Positions 50,551 to 62,731 are shown, counted from the first letter of the stretch. The stretch: 64,000 nt of DNA from Trogon surrucura (GCA_020746105.1 CM036618.1:90514122-90578121), one strand, 5' to 3'. Notes: generated by a model from the sequence alone, not told the origin. Translations and numbers: made by a program.

Positions 50551-51413
50551 GGGACTATCGTTTGAAATTCTGGCTCAAAATGTACAAAATAATTATAGCT
50601 GAATTTATTTAGGGATTTTATGTGGGTGCATTAAATAAGTAAGCTCTGACACTTTGTATGCTCCCTGTGTCACAAACTTTAATGCCTTCCTGCAGGAATA
50701 TACTCTCATTGCCTTCTCTGCTCCCCTTTTCCTTTCACCAAGTATGAACACAGTATAAGTTGCTCTGGCACAAGTGCAACATTTGTTCTGTGTAGGTTGT
50801 GCACATAGTTCAGCTGCAAACTTCCATTGCTGAAGGGTGGATTAGTCGCTTTGTTTTATATACAGAACCTGGGGAAAAAATTAGACTCTCACAGAAAAAT
50901 GCTGTGAGCCACAAACTCACTCCTTTCCTCTGATCCAGGCTTCAGCTACATCAATGAAACAATTCTCCCTGACATTGAGGGCTTTATGTAAGACTTTAAC
51001 AACTGAACATGATGGCCACAATCTGTTATTACTCCATCTAACAAACAGTCCCAAAATCAAAGATATTGTTTTCCTCTTCTGCCCTTTTATTTGTCCTTTG
51101 ACTGAGCTTGTAGGAAGATAATCAATACACATGAAACAAAAAGATAATGGAAAACCTTGCTCTTCAAATGTTTTGCATGAGACAAAGTGACATTACCAGG
51201 TCACACTGCAATTCTGTGACCACAGATAGTTGTGGTAAGCACTAATGTCACCTCACTCTCACATGTAAGTTTATGTACTAACAATTTATAAATTACAAAG
51301 ACACAACAGACAGATTGTGTGTAATGATGTATACTCTCTGCACTCTTATAGAAACAATATAAATATTTACCTGCTGTTCTTGGGTCCTCTTCTAATGTTT
51401 TTGTGTTTTCCAG

Positions 51414-51449
51414 ACCAAAGAAGGACAATGACAGTGAAACTCTGTCCAG
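51414..51449 (+). other. Candidate 36-nt micro-exon (unproven)
   Basis: A branch-point-like TCTAAT and a T-rich tract ending TTTTCCAG (to 51413) precede the segment, and a consensus donor, CAG followed by GTAAGA (51450-51455), closes it. The length is a multiple of three. One phase is open (PKKDNDSETLS) and the phase starting at the first base has a TGA. I do not recognise the peptide and have no flanking exons, so a non-coding RNA exon or chance is possible. Confidence 0.25.
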
Positions 51450-53335
51450 GTAAGAACCGTACTGATGGCCACTATAGTTACCGTTTCTGTAGTAACTGTG
51501 CCTGTGGAAAACTGTGGCCTGCAGAGAAAAAAAAAACCAACACTGAAGCCTGCCTTTTTAATGGACTCCACCATGCATTTTAATAATATAAAAGATGCCA
51601 AAACCTGAAGTATAACAATGAAGATTTTAGTATTTAATTTAATTATCTTTGGTAATAATTCTGTTCTTTCCTTTTTATCTGAATTTTATCTCTCTTCATT
51701 AAGCTACTAGATAATATAATACTTTCCTTTGAAAGGGGTGTCTAGTTCATTCGTTTTAGCCTGGCAATTTTCCAGATCGTTAAAGGTATTTTTCAGTCTT
51801 AAATATTGGCTGTGACACACTCTTCTTTTCTTTACTGTGTCTAGATGAAAGTTAGGGATATATGTCATATGTTTTCCCTTCATTACTCCGTTACAGGATG
51901 CATTTTGGTAAAATTCATTAAGAGGGGCTACAAATGCTGGTCTTAATTGCCTGGATTCCTGTGAGTGCAAAGAAAACCATTCCCCAAACATTATTGGAAG
52001 TAACATCAGAAAATAATAAATAAAAAAAAAGAAGGAAAAAAAAACCACATTAGATTTAACCAAGCAAAAACACAAAGTAATTAATAAGATGCTCTAGAGG
52101 AGGGCAAAAAGGTTTAAAATCAGCAACTCAAGAAGAGGGCAATCTTTGAGTGGCAATAATGCCAGGAAAGCTTTAGCAGTATTATGTGAGTGGGGATCCA
52201 GGCAGTAAAGGTTTAATCTACTCAGGACTTCAGGGCATCTGCAAATCTCCACTGAGGAATGGTTGTTTTATCCTGCAAGGAGAAATGGCAGCCCTACATA
52301 TGGCAAAGCTCTGGGCACATAAAGGTGCATGAGGTAGTATTTAACAGCTACGGGGCTTTAACATGTCCTGCCACTAGTTCCTGAATCATAGCACAGGTCA
52401 TCAACAGGATAATTAGAAAGATTTCTACTGACATCAGGAGGCCTTGGGCCAGGCTCCAAGCAAGGTATGACTAGAGATGATGGCAAACCGACAAGGACTT
52501 TGCGTCAAGCTACAGATGTTATCTGGGAGGTAAATGCAGAGTCTGTTTATTGTGATTCCACACAGAAATCTGCAAACATATCCGTATTTCTTAATATCAT
52601 AAGATAAGGATAATTAAAAAGGAAATTAGAGTAGAATGACAAATGTGGCTAGGGGGCTAGTAGTCAATTAACATATAGAGATTGGCTAAGTTATTGCTGT
52701 GGGAGAGAATAATGCCAAATGAGACATAAAAATTGTGCAAATGCCAAAGCTGTCTAACACCATTTTTCTTAATAATACAAAGAAGAAATGGATGGAAAAA
52801 GTAAACAAACAAAAAAAAAGAGGGAAAAATAGATAAACTTTAAGGTGAAAATTTAATGTTTTCTGTAAATTAGGAATTCCTTACTGAAAATCTCCCATTA
52901 CCTTTTTTTTTAAAGCTATTAAGATTAGCTTGGAGAAAATGTGATGTTCCTTATGGCTACAAAAAAAATCCTGGCATGCAACAAAAGAAACAAATGCAAA
53001 GCCCCCAGAAATGAATTAGTGTTTTTCATCCTTCTCCAGAACATGACATGTTGTGTTGGAAGGAATTGTGATCCCAACTCCACCAACCATTCACTTGTTG
53101 ACTGCAATGTGATTTTCTGTGGATGTATTCTTCCCATCATACTTAGTCCTTGGTACTTCCCATTGTGACATCTAGAGCTTTTGGAGTCTCTAAAACTCCA
53201 CACAATTAACTTTTATAATTTGGTAAGAAAGAGAGCAGGCCTTTTCTGAACATCTCATTGTTGGTTATCATGACCTTCGGAAACCTTATCTCTCACTAAT
53301 ATTTAAAAAGCAATGTAGAGCAGATAAGAGACAGA

Positions 53336-53842
53336 TCATAGAATCATAGAATGTCTTAGGTTGGAAGGGACCTTAGAGATCATCTAATCCAACCTCCCTG
53401 TCATGGGCAGGGTTACCCTTAACTAGACCAGGTTCCTCAAGGCCTCATCCAACCTGGCCTTGAACATCTCCAGGGAGGAGGCATCCACAACTTCTCTGGG
53501 CAATTTATTCCAGAGCCTTCACACCCTCGTACTGAAGAAGTTCTTCCTAAGGTCCAGTCTAAACCTATTCTCCTTCAATTTAAATCCATTTTCCCTTGCC
53601 CTATGGCTGGACACTTTTATAAAAAGTCCCTCTCCAGCCTTCCTGTAGGTTTCTTTCAGGTATTGGAAGGCAGTTACAAGGTCCCTCCTGAGTCTTCTCT
53701 TCTCCAGACCGAACAATTCCAGCTCCCTCAGCCTGTCCTCATAGCAGAGGTTCTCCAGCCCCTGGATCATCTTTATGGCCCTCCTCTGGACTCATTCCAA
53801 CAGATCCCTATTCCTCTTATGGTGAGGACACCAAAAATCAGT
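53336..53842 (-). mobile_element. CR1 3' half-kilobase fragment, minus strand
   Basis: It opens with TCATAGAATCATAGAATG (tail complement), then the 3' UTR, then a minus-strand frame (53519-53770). That frame encodes the CR1 ORF2 C-terminus: a YEDRLRELELFGLEKRRLRR-like block, a DLVTAFQYLK stretch, and a RKNFFSTRV end. It is the longest minus-strand CR1 here and belongs to a subfamily different from the plus-strand pair. Confidence 0.93.
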
Positions 53843-56800
53843 ATTAAGGAAACTTCCTCCTTCTAGATTAACATGTGCATTTTTTTTTAATATTCCCAAA
53901 CACCAAACACCAACCCTTGAACAAACTCAGCATATCATCCTTGTCTTTGCAGGGAGGTTCCCCTCCCTTTACCCTGGTAAGTGACAAAACTGCCAACATA
54001 GCTGCAAATATAGACAACACAATTCTTTCTGCCTCTACTGCAGGGTGACAGAGACAAGCCTTTGATTATTTCTGGCTTTTGTAGAGACGACAGGTACCCA
54101 CCAGCCTATGAAATGGCTGCAATGTGCAGCAAAATAAAGAAGGGCAAAATCTCTTAAGAGCTGTCATGTTTTAACAGGCTACAACACAGCATTGGCATGT
54201 GCCAAGGGGGGAAGGCAGAGGGAGCTGCCTGGGAAGCACGTAATATTTACCTTCCCGTCACTGAAACATTTTTTCCAGTGCCTGTCATCACTCCTACTGA
54301 ATATTTGCCTGGAAGAAACTGAATGGTTTGCAGTGCTTCTGTATGAACTACCAGTGTACCTGTCAGCACCACTAGGCCAAGATAGTCTTGCTTTCCAGCC
54401 ACAGGCCTGGAGCTCAACCTGCTCAATAAACTTTGGAGCAAAATACCAAAGGGTTAGTGCTCTAGACCATGCAGGGGGAAAGTAGCTGGAGTTAGGGATT
54501 GGAACAAAGGAGTAGGACGGACACCATCATGAAAAATTCATCCCCGAAGGAGGTGTCTTCATAAAGAAGCCTGGAAAAGAAGCACTCCTTCGTGGGTGTC
54601 AGAAAATACAGAGAAGACTGCTGCAAATAACTGAGTAGCCATGCCAAGCACATACAGTCATGGTGCCTCCAAGCAATCCTAATCAGGACAGACAGACAGT
54701 AAGATGCTTGCAAGTGTGCAACTATATTCCACCACGTGTGTGACATTATTACTGGAATTTTCATGCATGTTTAATGACTGGCACAGTATGATGTTGCCAG
54801 GGTTGACCACATTTCACATTCTTAAGAAAAGCTGGTGTGGCTGAGCATCAGGGTTCTTGAGAGACCAAGTATCATACTTGTCCTGTCATTAAAATTGCTG
54901 GTCAAAATATAACTTTCTTCTCTCAGTCTGTCCTGGGGAGACTGTTCATTCAGTTGTGTGAAAGATACAGTTATGTCTTTCTCTACTAGCATTTCAAATC
55001 AGATCTGAAGAAATAGTAAAGTAAAATGAAGATGAAAAAGAACGTGGTTCTCGATAAAGAGCCAGGTAGCTCAGTTTTTTTTTCTTGTTCATAGTGGAAG
55101 AGAGCCAAAGAAGTGTTTTACAGAGCATTCACATGAAAAGGGAGAGAAGGTATTTTCTTCTGACGGACAAATATATGTGTCTCATCTTGGAGTAGCTACA
55201 GGGAGAATTCCTCTCTGTTTCTCAGTGAGTGACTGATTTGTCTGTAACAGGACAGTTAGATGTAGGAGGGAAATATTTGTGACATAGTGTAAAAACATTG
55301 TTCGAATTCCTTTTCTGTTACAAAATTTTCAACCAGGAATGCATCCTTTGCATTACAGTGCAAGAAAGGAACTGACCACCCTGAAAAGCCACTAGCAAAG
55401 TGGCTTTTTAGGATGAGGAGAAATATGTGTTTCTTTTATTTCTAACTGAATTTAGAGAACTTGGTTTTTTTGACCAAATTTATGCTTGTCAAAGAAACCG
55501 ACATATGAGTCCAAGGGGTTTTGTTTTTTCACTGAATTTTATGCTTGGATGTGGGAGTTCTGATGGTATCTTACTGAATAAAAAAGAAATTGGGTAAAAT
55601 ATAGGATAGAGAAAATGGTAGAAGTAGTTATGCATTTGGTAGAAGTACAGGAAGAGATAATTGGTCATTTGTTACCAAAAGAAAAGGGTTCAGCAAGGTG
55701 AAAAGGCACTAGAAACAAAGCTGATGGCAATGTAATTACTGAAAATGAAAACAGTTATATTTTGTACTGGCCTGAAGAAGAATTACATGGAAATATTACT
55801 GCAGCTGGTAAATTTCAAAAGGCAACTGAGGAACAAAAGCATGAGGCACTGCCAAATGACCTCCCTGGCAGTTGTGGTGCAGTGAAGTACAGCAGGGATG
55901 CACTTTCCAGGAGACTGCCCTACAGGCTCTGGAAAAGGTAGTAGGCACAAATCCACTCATTTTAGTTTTTAACTCTGGGGGAAAAAAAAAACAAAACTGT
56001 TTTTCCTCCCTTTTCCTCTCTATCTCCCTTAGATGGCTGCAGTCCGTGGCTGTGGCATGATCATAGCACAGCCAGAAAATACAAGACAAGGGTGCTGCTG
56101 GTGATGGGCAGCCTACGGGTGCTCAGGTGGATGGTGTTCCATCTCTCACCAGATGTCAGGTCTGGTCTGATCTGCTGGGAGAAAACCTCCTCTTTCCTAA
56201 GTGCCTGCTGCCTTTACGCCATTTGCCTGCTGGTGCATACAGATGGACTGTTTGTGGAGACAGGGGCTGTCTTCCTCTTTGTTTGCACACCAAAAGAAAG
56301 GAGAAGCCAATTCTAACCTAATCCGCCTGTATAGAACTCCTGGACGATCAGCTGGATGATGTGCTTTCCACCCGAATTGGCATGCATCAGTAGAGCGCTG
56401 ATTTCCATACATTTTAGACCAATTCACACCATTACTGTGTAAACTTGGGTACAAAGGGATAGTGAGAGAGAAAATATAGTGAGAGAGAAAAAAAGTAGTG
56501 ACAGGGAAATTTTTTTATAGTTTAGTTCACTGTTTTACCTTAATCAGAAGTAAAAGTTTTGCATTTTAAAGCTATTTGCTCATGGTTAAAGATGTGAAAG
56601 GGACTAATGGAAACAATTTCAAGAGAAAGATTTTCTGTTGGGAAAATAGAGGCTATTTAAATCAATATATCTGCAGGGAAAGATCAACTTTCATGGAATT
56701 TTCCCATCACGATAATCTAAATTAAATATTTTATTTAACATTTACATTAATTTCTGCATCCCATTAGGCCAGCATTGTGTCTAATAAAACTTGCAGCCAA

Positions 56801-57128
56801 AAAATATTCTTCCTTATTCTCCCCAGTGAGCCTAGCTTTTTGTTTGATCTGCATCTCCCTGACGCACCCGTTTCCCACTGACAATGGTTTGCTGGTGAAA
56901 CCCCAGAGTCTGAGCTGAACTCAGGAATGGGAAACCCAAAACCATATTGCAAAGAGGCATTGAAGAAGTCCAGACATACTGATACCAAGGTCAAGTTGAG
57001 CTAGGTGCACTCACATTGCCAGTTACCAGGAAAAGTAATTTAATTTGGATAAAGTTCTTTTTTTCTTTTTTAACTTCTTGTTCTGATTTGGATTTGGATT
57101 TAGATATATTCATATTTTGTTTAGACAT
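53843..57128. other. Mostly unique non-coding sequence
   Basis: No gene was recognised. The stretch contains a 24-nt segment bounded by an acceptor-like and a donor-like signal (53953-53976), an open stretch after a good pyrimidine tract near 56030-56316 with no known domain, and a 17-bp tandem duplication at 56459-56492. The last five bases (GACAT) are the LTR 3 target duplication. Confidence 0.5.
56459..56492. repeat. 17-bp tandem duplication
   Basis: ATAGTGAGAGAGAAAA occurs twice, and a third partial copy (GTAGTGACAG) follows. Confidence 0.8.
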
Positions 57129-57265
57129 TGTCCCAGGTTAGGGCTGGGCCGGCCACTAACGTGAACAGACGCTCTCTAACCCCCTCTTCCCCCCCCCTAA
57201 ACGGGAAGAGAAAAGGGAATGAGGCAGAGAGACTTACGGGTGAGAGAAGAAAAAACTAGAACAGC

Positions 57266-57271
57266 TTTAAT
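57266..57271 (-). promoter_or_regulatory. LTR 3 polyadenylation signal (ATTAAA, minus strand)
   Basis: It reads TTTAAT on the plus strand and is shared with LTR 1 at the aligned position. Confidence 0.55.
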
Positions 57272-57530
57272 GAAAATAATAGGAATAATGGTAAAAAGAT
57301 AAAAGTAAAGAATTATATACAACTATAGATAGTAGCCCGATATCAAACCCGACTCCCTCCCCCGATAGAAATCCCCACTGGTGCTGCAGAGCAGGAGGCA
57401 CTGGGGAAGCCCCAGGCTCAGCGGTGGCGGGACCTGGATACAGGGAGCTGGATTCGGGAACTCAGGATCCAGATCAAAATCAGGAGGTCAGATGGAGTCC
57501 TCCCTGGACACCGGCCATTGCAGAAAAAGG

Positions 57531-57571
57531 GTGAACAAAAAGGCAAAAGGGACGAACAAAAAGGGACGAAA
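57531..57571. repeat. Copy-specific GACGAACAAAAAG repeat in LTR 3
   Basis: GAACAAAAAG occurs twice, and a GGGACGAA word also recurs, between the R region and the TATA box. LTR 1 and LTR 2 are shorter here. Confidence 0.65.
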
Positions 57572-57588
57572 CTCTCGTGATCACTCAA

Positions 57589-57594
57589 TTTATA
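57589..57594 (-). promoter_or_regulatory. LTR 3 TATA box (minus strand)
   Basis: TTTATA on plus is TATAAA on the LTR strand, and it is conserved in all three LTRs. Confidence 0.5.
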
Positions 57595-58998
57595 GTAGAT
57601 ATGACATATATGGGATGGAATACTCTCGTTGGTCACCTGTCCTGTCTATTACCTCCCGGAGGTGCCACCTTTTACTTCCTTGTGACCCCTCTTACTACCC
57701 AGCACCCCCATCGTGGCACACAACAGTCAGCAGTGGCCTTGGTCACTATAGGAATAAGTATAAGCAAGAGCCTTTCTACATACCAGTCCCATGCAGTGAC
57801 TGTAAACATCAGGTGTTATCACTGCCAGTAGCACACACTGTCTGCAAAAACATGCTGCTGACTTCAGAAAGTGCAGCCTTTTAGAAGACACTAAACTGGA
57901 ATGTAAAAATCACTAAATAGAACTGGGTTTTTTAGCTAAACCCAGGACAGACATGTTTGCCTGCTAAGATTAGAGAGGCATGAATAATAGACTGAGTTTG
58001 TGAATAAGATCTGTACAATGTACAGTGAGATGGGCAGGAAATCCAGAATGGCAAAGCTCTAAGGAAGCACAGAAAGAGAAAGAATGAAAAGGAAAACATG
58101 AAATAATGTAATTTAGTTTAGTTTCAGTGGAAGTGTGATTGTGATTGTCTTTCAAACTGTCGTGCATTGGAGGGCTTGATGTAAAATCATCCTGTCTACA
58201 CCATGGACCTGCTTGATGCTGCAACCATCGAAGAGGGCTCTGAGGCTTCTCAAGCTGCTATTTGTGACACCAGCACAGCGGGATTTCCCATCAGATTCGA
58301 GAAAACTACTGAAAGTCTCTTTCACCCTATCCTTTGGTGACCCTCCATAAAGGCAGAATATGGACGAGGAAGGAGAGAAGGGGACCTTAGGCAGAAAAGC
58401 ATCATCATTTTCAGGAGCCACACAGATGACCATTTCTGACAGAAGAGGTACGATATGCCATGTCTGAGAAGGTGCAGTCTTGATGGCATATCATACCCAT
58501 CTCATTACCTCCATGGGTCTGCAGAATCTGGAGGAGCTGGTACCTGCTTGGAGGCTGTCCAGGTGCAGTAGAGGCTCTCAGTAATTCTCTGGCAGAGATT
58601 GCTGATATACTGGAAAAAGATGCGTGGGTATGAAGGGTGGTGTCTTTTTTCCTATGCCATAATATAATCTCTCTGCCATATACAACGTTTCTGTCTCTCC
58701 GCCATAATTAAGAATAATTCCTAATTCATGGTCTCTGCTACCATATATATCTCTAATATATTGCTTATTTAAACTCTAGTTTCATGATGTATTTTCCCTT
58801 TGTTGTAAATAGAAAATGCCATAAAGCTATGCAACAAAGTGGAGAACAAGGTCTTACCAAATGAGACCTAGCAAAGAGTGCTTTATGACAGAGACAGTTT
58901 GAGAAGTGATAAAATAATAATGTAAGTTCTTTCTTTTTTCAATAGGCCAGATTTAACAGTACACCCTGGATACGTCGCCACTCACCAGCCACACAAAA

Positions 58999-59046
58999 CA
59001 GCTGTAAACCTGGTTTAACCAGCCTGTTAAATCAAGTTTACAGCTG
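58999..59046. repeat. Imperfect 48-bp palindrome, 24-nt arms, no loop
   Basis: CAGCTGTAAAC at the left end is the exact complement of GTTTACAGCTG at the right end, and pairing continues inward (20 of 24 positions by eye). It could be the relic of a short inverted-repeat transposon or a hairpin-forming element. No target duplication is evident. Confidence 0.6.
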
Positions 59047-60526
59047 CTTTGCATCACTAGAATGGCTCAAAGCAGGCAGCACATACCAGTGAATGCAGGC
59101 CTAATTGTACACTAATGAGCGATGAAGTAGTTTAGCATGCAGTATTCGCTTTGGCAGAATGAAAAAGAAATCTTTGTATAGAGCAGATATGTTAGAATTT
59201 ATCTTGGTTTTGCTTGAGGGGAAAAATTCATCCTCTTCTATTCTGAAAGGATTATAATTAAGCAAAGCATGAGAGACAAATTATTCAAGGTTAGAAATTT
59301 TAAAGAGCTTTAAGAATACATCCTTTCTTTCCAGATATATTAGGGCCTGCTCAGGCTGGAGTTACAAGTGGAACTCATAGTTTAATTATAAAATCACAGT
59401 CAAAAAAAAAAAAAAATCTGCTTAGGTAAGCATGTGTTTCCATAAGGGAAGGAAAATCGTTATAGAAAGCAAGATAAAAAGTTAATGTTGCAAATCTCAT
59501 TGTCTGTGTACAAATTCATTAATGCTGGATAACTGCTCTATACTTAACAAGGTGTTCATTGTATAAATCTGTTAAAACAGTTGAAATCAAGAGCAACATA
59601 GATGTCTTCTTAGTTTGTAGTTACCTTAAAAGAACCAAAGCTGAATAATTTTCAGTGCTTTAAGACATTGCTTTTCTTCTGTAAATAAAGTTTATGGCCT
59701 TAAGGCAATTGCCTTGCTGGGAATACAACAGTCTCTGGTATAATTTGACAAACACAGAAAGCAAAAAAAGACCAGATGACTGGTTCTCATTTGTTCAGTC
59801 AATGAATCATGCTTGAATTGCAGGGAAAAGTTGGGGCAGGATAGCTCATTAACAGCGGAGCATAGTTTCCTCCTGCTTGTGATCCTCCCAAGCATCGCAC
59901 CAACAGCAATGCAGGACATGCTGGAGTTTTGAGTCCTCCATAGCAAAGACTCATGCCTCACTCATACCTCCAGGTGCCTCCTGAAGCCAAGAGAGACCTG
60001 GCCTTTCATCTTGACTTGCCTTCAGGGTTCCACCTTCCAGAATCAACTGTAAAACTATAGCTTTCACTTAAGTAGAATTGAGCCTATTCTGCCTGGGCTA
60101 GCCCCAGACTGACTGCGGGTACGCTCATACAGCCACAGGCAGGCAGAAGCAAGCGAGGCCTCACATGGAGCCTCAGACCACAACCGCGTGGCCATGTAAG
60201 GCTGTGTCTGATGTGCACCAGCTCATATCCCCCATCTTATCAGGCTGGGGACCAGCTCAGGCCAAGGGTTGTTCTTGCTGGGAATATATGGCTCCCCCTC
60301 CACCACTGAGGAGCATCCAGAGCATGAGCATGGGGAGCTGGTGTTTGCCTGAAGAAATAGCGTGCAAAACACCAGCAAATTATTGTGCTGGTTTTGAAAA
60401 CACATTATCCCAAGAGGGATGAAAAATGCCAGTTTAAAGAAAAAGCCAAGGAAAATATGGTCTTTGGGCTGCAAGATAGTTAACCTTTTTTCATTCTTGA
60501 GTGCGGAGCATCCCACGCGCTTTCAG

Positions 60527-60565
60527 TGATAATAATAACAGCAGTAACAACGATAATAATAACAG
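60527..60565. repeat. (AAT/AAC)n trinucleotide repeat
   Basis: Interrupted ATAATAATAACA units, with a CAGTAACAACG break in the middle. Confidence 0.7.
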
Positions 60566-61074
60566 GAAAGAAAAATCTGAAACAAAACGCAGAACCAAAC
60601 TCAAAACATTTAGCAGATGATAAGTTTCATGCTGAAAATTATGCACCTAAATGATACAATTTAAGAAATCATACTTAAACATCAGGAATAAATAAAAGAA
60701 AAAACAGATGAACTCTTCATGAAAAAGGATAAAACTATTCAGAAAAGCCTTTTGAAATTTAAACTACAAAAGCGAATGATGAATCAGCTTGTGGCATGTC
60801 ATTAGAAGGAAACGTCTCTTCCCTGTAAAAATGGCTTTTATCCAACTCAATAATGCAATCATCATGTTACATTTCATGGGGATCTCACTTCTTAGGAAAA
60901 AACCCACACACAAAATGCATTCCCTGTGCCAATATAAAACCTTTTAACAAAAATAACTACTTCAAACAAGCAGAAGATTTGTGGACACTTCATAAAAGAT
61001 AGTGTTCAGGTAATATTATCGCAATAATAAAAGACGTTGGTTTAAAGCATGCACATTGTCATGGCCTCCCTCTT

Positions 61075-61109
61075 TTTAATATAACAAAGACGTGCTTTGT
61101 TATATTAAA
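61075..61109. repeat. Perfect hairpin: 15-bp arms, 5-nt loop
   Basis: The left arm TTTAATATAACAAAG (61075-61089) and its exact complement (61095-61109) flank ACGTG. Confidence 0.85.
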
Positions 61110-62660
61110 TCCAGTCAAGTCCAGATGCAAATATATTGTTAACCAATATAAGCAATTCCCTGACTATAATCCCACATCTTGAAGTGGGTGCCTGCACACC
61201 TTGTCAGTCAGGAAGCCTGCAAATCTGCAGGACCCTTACAACTAGACTCTCAGCTGGCATAAAAGTTTGTCACGGCCTTGACCTCAAAGGAACAACCCCA
61301 ATTTACAACCAGGGAGGATCTAGACCCTTACTTATTGTGACTTTCTGTCTCTCTTAGTGCTTCATCGTTGTCTGTATGGATGAGCAGATTAACTGGGTGT
61401 CTTGGCCTGGGAGGATAAATACACTTGTAGCTGATATCTATGAGGAAGTGTGGATTTTTTTCCAGAGACCATATTAGTTCATGGAGGAGTCTGCTGGTCC
61501 TCATTGAGGGAACAGTCAACTTTTGGGTCAGCCTGCAGGAGCTTAGGGAACATTTCGCCTCCTGAAAGCAGGACTCTGAGATAGGGGACAGGTAACAGAA
61601 GGGAAAATATGAAGAAACTGATTACGAGGTGCTTGTTTACTCCCAAATTAGGGCTAGTCATCTTCAGCTTCCAGGCAGGGGCACCCACACTTTTGACTGA
61701 TCCAAAAGGCCATGACCGGGCTCTCCTTCACTGCTCAGTGTGTCAAAAAGTGTGATCGAAGCTTGATGTGCAGCAGATGCTTAGTGACTTCATCCCCCCT
61801 CACCAAAGGATGTTGAGGAAAGTTGAGCACATTTCACCCTGAGCTCGCCCCTGCATATACTTTAACAGAAACATGGTTCCTGTAGGATGAGGGATTGCCC
61901 TTACTCATACTCTCCTATAACAGCACGTACTTACATATTTATGCAATTGTTTTGACACCAGAGGGGCCTCTTATCTGGTTCCAGCCCTCCTCCCCTTGGC
62001 CCATATCTTAAAAGAACGTTCAGTGTAGAGAGAGGCATGAATATTTCAGGATCTGTGTCTCTGTTGGGGTTATCATGGCTCAGGGTTAATAACTAATCTC
62101 ATGCTGATTTGAAGTAACTGGGAGGACACTAACTCTGAGTGTGCAGGACATCAGTTGACTATTCCCTCTGTCAGTATACGGAGAATTTTCAACTTTAAAA
62201 AAGTTGTTTTGCATGTGTCCATCACATGTGGATACAAATCCTTACACTCATCTCTGAAATGTCTAGAAATGGAAACAGGTCACTGGACAATTAATCTGAT
62301 CTGGCACAGTATTTCTTAGGTTACAACTGAAAGACAAAAAGTCTGGTGTCCTACCTTTCTGTCTGCCAGAAGTTAGGAGGATGCAAACAAGAAACTGGGT
62401 GAGACTCCACTGAGAGAAGTGCTAGCGATCAACCAAACAGAGGTGACTTACAGGTAAACTGGAAAGCCCACAAGTGACCCCAGGTATATACCAGAACCAG
62501 TGGCAAAAGGATATCTATTCAGATTCCTAAGAACATATGCTTTTTCAGGCAGATTCAGAAAAAAAAAAAAGTTAAAAAAGAAATCAATAGCACAGATTTA
62601 ATTCAATTAATTTAATTGAAAGCACTGATAGAAAATTGACTGTGAACAGAGACAAAGGGA

Positions 62661-62731
62661 CAATCACAGAATCACAGAATGGTAAGGGTTGGAAGAGACC
62701 TCTGAAGATATCTAGTCCAACCCACAAGGCA
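62661..62731 (-). mobile_element. CR1 3' tail fragment, minus strand
   Basis: CAATCACAGAATCACAGAATGG is followed by the GGTTGGAAGAGACCTCTGAAGAT-type CR1 3' UTR block and a CTAGTCCAACC block. Only about 70 bp remain. Confidence 0.88.

Larger units (their letters stand above)
50313..53335. other. Mostly unique non-coding sequence
   Basis: It holds an imperfect palindrome at 50501-50550 and a candidate micro-exon at 51414-51449. The 122-codon minus-strand frame 51707-52075 has no recognisable domain and looks like chance. There is no other signal. Confidence 0.5.
57129..57949 (-). mobile_element. Solo LTR 3, best preserved copy
   Basis: An 821-bp LTR in minus orientation begins TGTCCCAGG and ends CCCAGGACA, so the tips form the short TG...CA inverted repeat of retroviral LTRs. 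Perfect 5-bp target duplications GACAT flank it (57124-57128 and 57950-57954). A TATA box (57589-57594) and an ATTAAA polyadenylation signal (57266-57271) are both present on the minus strand and about 320 bp apart. No proviral interior is present, so it is a solo LTR formed by recombination between the two LTRs of a provirus. The 5-bp duplication favours an ERVL-like class, which is inference. A plus-strand open frame inside it (57381-57884) is antisense to the LTR and not a gene. Confidence 0.95.
57955..62660. other. Mostly unique non-coding sequence with palindromes
   Basis: No gene was recognised. It includes an imperfect 48-bp palindrome (58999-59046), an AAT/AAC simple repeat (60527-60565), a 15-bp-stem hairpin (61075-61109) and a small AT palindrome (62602-62620). 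There is a run of loosely repeated CTCTCTGCCATA words at about 58650-58760. Confidence 0.5.

Noticed and set aside
51707..52075. 122-codon minus-strand frame with hydrophobic stretch
   Set aside because: The hydrophobic run comes from poly(A)/(T)-rich DNA (Phe/Tyr/Ile codons). No family resemblance.
56030..56316. Good pyrimidine tract plus CTTAG followed by about 95 open codons
   Set aside because: No recognisable protein, no convincing donor, and stops in the other phases. Kept only as background in the intergenic entry.
57381..57884. 167-codon plus-strand open frame
   Set aside because: It lies entirely inside LTR 3 on the strand opposite to the LTR's transcription and has no known domain. 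The aligned part of the other LTRs is not open in the same way.
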